Shown: positions 7,334-9,032 of the stretch, one piece after another
Layout: the number at the start of each line of letters is the position of its first letter
How positions within the stretch are numbered: the stretch's first letter is position 1
NCBI GenBank assembly: GCA_964629825.1
Contig: CAZVUW010000112.1
Span: forward strand, 1 to 9,032
Direction: 5' to 3'
DNA length: 9,032 nucleotides
Origin: CAZVUW01 sp964629825
Lineage (GTDB): Bacteria; Actinomycetota; Nitriliruptoria; Euzebyales; Egibacteraceae
Notes under the pieces: model-generated
Told to the model about the DNA's origin: nothing
The model's database searches: none
The model's input: the letters and a program-made list of their open reading frames with translations, nothing else
Made by a program: the position numbers and the translations under genes

Positions 7334-7445
7334 CTCGTCGGCCCTTCTGCCTCGTCCGCTCGACCTGCCTGCCTTGTCTTGACCGCCCCGCCCGCCGTCG
7401 CCTCCGCTCCGGTTCCGCTCGTCCGAAGCGGGCCATTCAGCATGG

Positions 7446-7461
7446 TCGGTCGATCGACCGA
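7446..7461. promoter_or_regulatory. Palindromic operator copy 1 (TetR promoter)
   Basis: TCGGTCGATCGACCGA, a perfect 16-bp palindrome, starts 3 nt after the predicted -10 of the TetR promoter and so covers the transcription start. This is a standard position for repression by a TetR dimer. The identical sequence lies upstream of OsmC at 4522-4537. Confidence 0.82.
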
Positions 7462-7464
7462 ACG

Positions 7465-7494
7465 AAGATCTCACGGTCGACCGCTGCTTGTCAA
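7465..7494 (-). promoter_or_regulatory. Promoter of the TetR / hydrolase-glycosyltransferase operon
   Basis: On the minus strand a consensus -35 TTGACA (7494-7489) is followed, after 18 nt, by GATCTT (7470-7465), which matches the TAnnnT -10 at the conserved A and final T. The spacer contains a 10-bp palindrome CGGTCGACCG, and the 16-bp operator begins just after the -10. The predicted leader before the TTG start is about 125 nt. The -35 is convincing, the -10 moderate. Confidence 0.65.
7474..7483. promoter_or_regulatory. Secondary palindrome inside the TetR promoter spacer
   Basis: CGGTCGACCG is a 10-bp palindrome built from the same CGGTCGA/TCGACCG arms as the 16-bp operator, with the central GATC collapsed to GA-overlapping arms. 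Its centre is 25 bp from the centre of the main operator. It could be a weaker auxiliary site or a degenerate relic. Confidence 0.45.
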
Positions 7495-7601
7495 CCCCCT
7501 TTATGCGTGTTGCCAAGCAAGGTCTGCTCACGAGCATCGGCGCGGCTGTGCCCTGGGCCGCGCTCGGCCGAAGTCTCGATACGCTTCCGCCGCCGCCGAA
7601 C

Positions 7602-7610
7602 GGAGAGGAG
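7602..7610 (+). promoter_or_regulatory. Ribosome binding site deciding the tadA GTG start
   Basis: GGAGAGGAG ends three bases before GTG at 7614; its GGAG portion is at an optimal spacing of eight. This favours GTG over the in-frame ATG at 7641 and over the far upstream ATG at 7488. Confidence 0.75.
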
Positions 7611-7613
7611 CCC

Positions 7614-8159
7614 GTGTCCCAGCTGACCCATCGCCTGTGGATGGAGCGCGCCCTGGAGCAGGCGCGGCTGGCGATCGAGCACGACGACGTGCCGGTCGGC
7701 GCCGTGGTCGTCCGGGCGGGCGAGGTGATCGCGGCGGCGCGCAACCGGCGCGAGGCCGACCAGGACCCGACGGCGCACGCCGAGATCCTGGCGCTGCGCG
7801 AGGCGGCGGCGCGGCTGGGGTCGTGGCGGCTCGACGGCTGCACGCTCTACGTCACGCTCGAGCCCTGCACCATGTGCGCCGGCGCGCTGGTGCTGGCGCG
7901 GCTGCCGGAGCTCGTCTACGGCGCGACCGATCCCAAGGCCGGAGCGGTCAGCTCGCTGTACGACATCCCGCGCGACGAGCGGCTGAACCACCGGGTCGAG
8001 GTGATAGCCGGGGTGATGGCCGACGAGTGCGGTCTGCTGCTGAAGCGCTTCTTCGCGGCGCGCCGCGCGCCATCCCGGCGGACGGCCGCGGGCGCCAGCC
8101 CCGCACCCGGTGCCACCGCGGCGACGGACCCCCTCGGCGCCACCGACGCGTCCGCGTGA
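7614..8159 (+). CDS. tadA: tRNA-specific adenosine deaminase (A34 to I34)
   Basis: Deaminates the wobble adenosine of tRNA-Arg(ACG) to inosine in the cytoplasm; essential in most bacteria. The 181-residue product has the zinc-dependent deaminase signatures: TAHAEILAL with the zinc-ligand His55 and proton-shuttle Glu57, and EPCTMCAGAL with Cys85 and Cys88. Upstream, DVPVGAVVV is also typical. The GTG start at 7614 is chosen for its purine-rich ribosome binding site; ATG at 7641 would remove nine residues and also give a plausible protein. An upstream extension to ATG 7488 is rejected because it runs into the TetR promoter and is not protein-like. After residue 150 an Ala/Pro/Thr-rich tail of about 30 residues extends past the usual family end. 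It is divergent from TetR and immediately followed by tRNA-Ser(CGA). Confidence 0.93.
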   Translation: MSQLTHRLWMERALEQARLAIEHDDVPVGAVVVRAGEVIAAARNRREADQDPTAHAEILALREAAARLGSWRLDGCTLYVTLEPCTMCAGALVLARLPELVYGATDPKAGAVSSLYDIPRDERLNHRVEVIAGVMADECGLLLKRFFAARRAPSRRTAAGASPAPGATAATDPLGATDASA

Positions 8160-8161
8160 AC

Positions 8162-8170
8162 TGCTACCCT
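8162..8170 (+). promoter_or_regulatory. Extended -10 element for tRNA-Ser(CGA)
   Basis: TGCTACCCT gives a TGn extension plus a TAnnnT -10, ending 14 nt before the mature tRNA. It begins 2 nt after the tadA stop. No matching -35 was seen. The same TGCTAnnnT form precedes the neighbouring tRNA-Ser(GGA). Confidence 0.5.
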
Positions 8171-8184
8171 TTCGAGCGCCATCC

Positions 8185-8273
8185 GGTGGAGTCGCATAGT
8201 CCGGCCTAGTGCGCCCGCCTCGAAAGCGGGTAGACCCGCAAGGGTCTCGAGAGTTCGAATCTCTCCTCCACCG
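8185..8273 (+). tRNA. tRNA-Ser(CGA)
   Basis: An 89-nt cloverleaf. The acceptor stem GGTGGAG pairs with CTCCACC (8266-8272), followed by discriminator G; CCA is not encoded. The anticodon stem CCCGC/GCGGG encloses the loop CTCGAAA, giving anticodon CGA (reads UCG). The long variable arm has stem GACCC/GGGTC with a GCAA loop, a class II serine feature. The T arm is GAGAG-TTCGAAT-CTCTC. A strong terminator follows 7 nt downstream. Confidence 0.96.
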
Positions 8274-8280
8274 CCTGTCA

Positions 8281-8310
8281 GGGCCGCGTCCGTCTCGACG
8301 CGGCCCTTTC
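8281..8310 (+). terminator. Rho-independent terminator of tRNA-Ser(CGA)
   Basis: The stem arms GGGCCGCGTC (8281-8290) and GACGCGGCCC (8297-8306) are perfectly complementary over 10 bp with a 6-nt loop, followed by TTTC. It lies just after the tRNA. Confidence 0.88.
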
Positions 8311-8370
8311 GCTGCCCGCAGGCCCGCCTGGCCCACGAGCGACGCCAAGCAGTGATCGCCGACGACAGTG

Positions 8371-8398
8371 AAAAGCCCCGACCATCAAGGGCCGGGGC
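8371..8398 (-). terminator. Rho-independent terminator of tRNA-Ser(GGA)
   Basis: On the minus strand GCCCCGGCC (8398-8390) pairs with GGTCGGGGC (8383-8375), a 9-bp stem with one G-U pair and a 6-nt loop, followed by TTTT (8374-8371). It is 5 nt beyond the tRNA 3' end. Confidence 0.9.
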
Positions 8399-8403
8399 CG
8401 AAG

Positions 8404-8492
8404 CGGAGTCGGAGAGATTCGAACTCTCGAGGGTGTTGCCACCCTACGGCCATTCCAAGACCGCGCCATAGGCCAGACTAGGCGACGACTCC
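8404..8492 (-). tRNA. tRNA-Ser(GGA)
   Basis: An 89-nt cloverleaf on the minus strand. The acceptor stem GGAGTCG pairs with CGACTCC, with discriminator G and no encoded CCA. The anticodon stem CGGTC/GGCCG encloses the loop TTGGAAT, giving anticodon GGA (reads UCC and UCU). The long variable arm has stem GGGTG/CACCC with a GCAA loop, a class II serine feature. The T arm is identical to that of the convergent tRNA-Ser(CGA). Confidence 0.96.
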
Positions 8493-8533
8493 ATGTGCAA
8501 GCACCGAGGCGGCAAGCCTGGTGTGCGGGGGCG

Positions 8534-8542
8534 ATTCTAGCA
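8534..8542 (-). promoter_or_regulatory. Extended -10 element for tRNA-Ser(GGA)
   Basis: Minus-strand TGCTAGAAT is a near-consensus -10 with a TGn extension, 41 nt before the mature tRNA. No -35 match was seen. It lies divergent to the promoter of the M50 protease gene. Confidence 0.55.
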
Positions 8543-8596
8543 GCGTCCAGCGCGGCGACGGCCCTCCCCAGGGGTCGGGACGAGCGGCCTTCGAAC

Positions 8597-8602
8597 TACA
8601 GT
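8597..8602 (+). promoter_or_regulatory. -10 element for a leaderless M50 protease transcript
   Basis: TACAGT ends seven bases before the ATG at 8610, so transcription would begin at or next to the start codon. No ribosome binding site is visible between them. The arrangement is common for leaderless actinobacterial genes. No -35 was recognised. Confidence 0.5.
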
Positions 8603-8609
8603 GGCGGCC

Positions 8610-9032
8610 ATGACGCAGGCACCGGGGGAGCAGATCGAGCGGCTGGGCACCTTCCGGCGGGCTCGGACGCTGTTCCACCTCCGCGGCGTGCCGGTGCGCG
8701 TGGACAGCTCCTGGCTGGTCATCGCCGTGGTCGTCGCGGCGCTGTTCTTCCAGCGCATGGGGCTGTCCGCGCCTGACGCCGGTGCGGTCGAGCTCATCGC
8801 GGGAGCGATCGCCGCCTCGCTGCTGTTCTTCCTCAGCATCCTGGCCCACGAGCTCGGGCACGCGTTCACCAGCCTCGACCGTGACATCCCGGTCCTTGGC
8901 ATCACGCTGTTCCTGATGGGCGGTGTGACCGAGTCCACCCGCGAGGCCGCCAGCGCCAAGGACGAGTTCGTGATCGTCGGCATCGGGCCCTTCATCAGCC
9001 TGGTCCTGGCGGCGCTGTTCGGCCTGCTGCAC
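8610..9032 (+). CDS. Site-2 protease family (M50) integral membrane metalloprotease, 5' part
   Basis: The first 141 residues of a gene that runs off the right edge. Site-2 proteases cut substrates inside the membrane, often anti-sigma factors or signal-peptide remnants. Visible signatures are the zinc-binding HELGH (His80, Glu81, His84) within the hydrophobic segment IAASLLFFLSILAHELGHAF, an earlier hydrophobic segment SSWLVIAVVVAALFF (33-47), the segment ITLFLMGGVTES (98-109), which matches the conserved LxLxxxGG region, and AKDEFVIVGIGPFISLVLA (116-134), the usual EFxIxxxGPxxSL motif. Three transmembrane segments are present in this part; the third zinc ligand (an Asp) and any CBS domain would lie beyond the window. 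The ATG is chosen because the ORF begins there in phase and a TACAGT -10 precedes it at leaderless distance. The substrate is unknown. Confidence 0.9.
   Translation, partial: MTQAPGEQIERLGTFRRARTLFHLRGVPVRVDSSWLVIAVVVAALFFQRMGLSAPDAGAVELIAGAIAASLLFFLSILAHELGHAFTSLDRDIPVLGITLFLMGGVTESTREAASAKDEFVIVGIGPFISLVLAALFGLLH

Noticed and set aside
7006..7443. ATG at 7443 right after the operator as the TetR start
   Set aside because: It is in a different frame from the TetR domain and has no ribosome binding site. It would need a frameshift near 7333, for which there is no independent evidence.
7580..7585. TACGCT as the tadA -10
   Set aside because: It fits TAnnnT and a 22-nt leader, but no -35 is visible, and such hexamers are common by chance; not strong enough to annotate.
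7488..7613. Upstream ATG start for tadA
   Set aside because: It adds 42 non-homologous residues and begins within the TetR -35 region; GTG at 7614 has a good ribosome binding site.
6482..8209. 575-codon plus-strand ORF
   Set aside because: It spans antisense to TetR, then crosses the promoter and tadA out of frame; no coherent protein.
8246..8431. Shared tRNA 3' sequence as phage attachment sites
   Set aside because: The identity is confined to the T arm and its flank, as expected for two serine tRNAs; the copies are inverted, and there is no integrase or phage-like gene between or beside them.

Overview
The window is high-GC DNA with short intergenic gaps and purine-rich AGGAGG-type ribosome binding sites. 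Its methionyl-tRNA synthetase has the KFSSS signature and four-cysteine zinc knuckle common in Actinomycetota, and one gene looks leaderless. This fits a member of the Actinomycetota; genus and order cannot be read from this sequence alone.

Layout. The left three quarters is one minus-strand gene string. Read in the direction of transcription it holds: a TetR-family regulator (start about 7333); a 704-residue fusion of an alpha/beta-hydrolase with a GT-B glycosyltransferase; an OsmC-family thiol-peroxidase-like protein; a class-A flavoprotein oxidoreductase; a single-pass membrane protein of unknown function; and metG at the left end. The right quarter is housekeeping DNA on the plus strand: tadA (tRNA adenosine-34 deaminase), tRNA-Ser(CGA) with its terminator, a convergent minus-strand tRNA-Ser(GGA) with its own terminator, and the 5' part of a site-2 protease (M50) gene that runs off the window.

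Main observation. A perfect 16-bp palindrome, TCGGTCGATCGACCGA, occurs twice: at 7446-7461, just downstream of a recognisable TTGACA promoter for the TetR gene, and at 4522-4537, directly upstream of the OsmC gene. The simplest reading is that the TetR protein controls both its own operon (regulator plus hydrolase-glycosyltransferase) and the OsmC-flavoprotein unit. That would make the four genes one ligand-induced regulon, plausibly for xenobiotic or oxidative stress. The ligand, the sugar donor and the acceptor cannot be deduced here.

Other points of structure: a 15-bp perfect GC-rich hairpin separates OsmC from the flavoprotein gene and could set their relative expression. The two tRNA-Ser genes share a TGCTAnnnT-type -10 element. 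No mobile element, CRISPR array, integrase or origin was seen.
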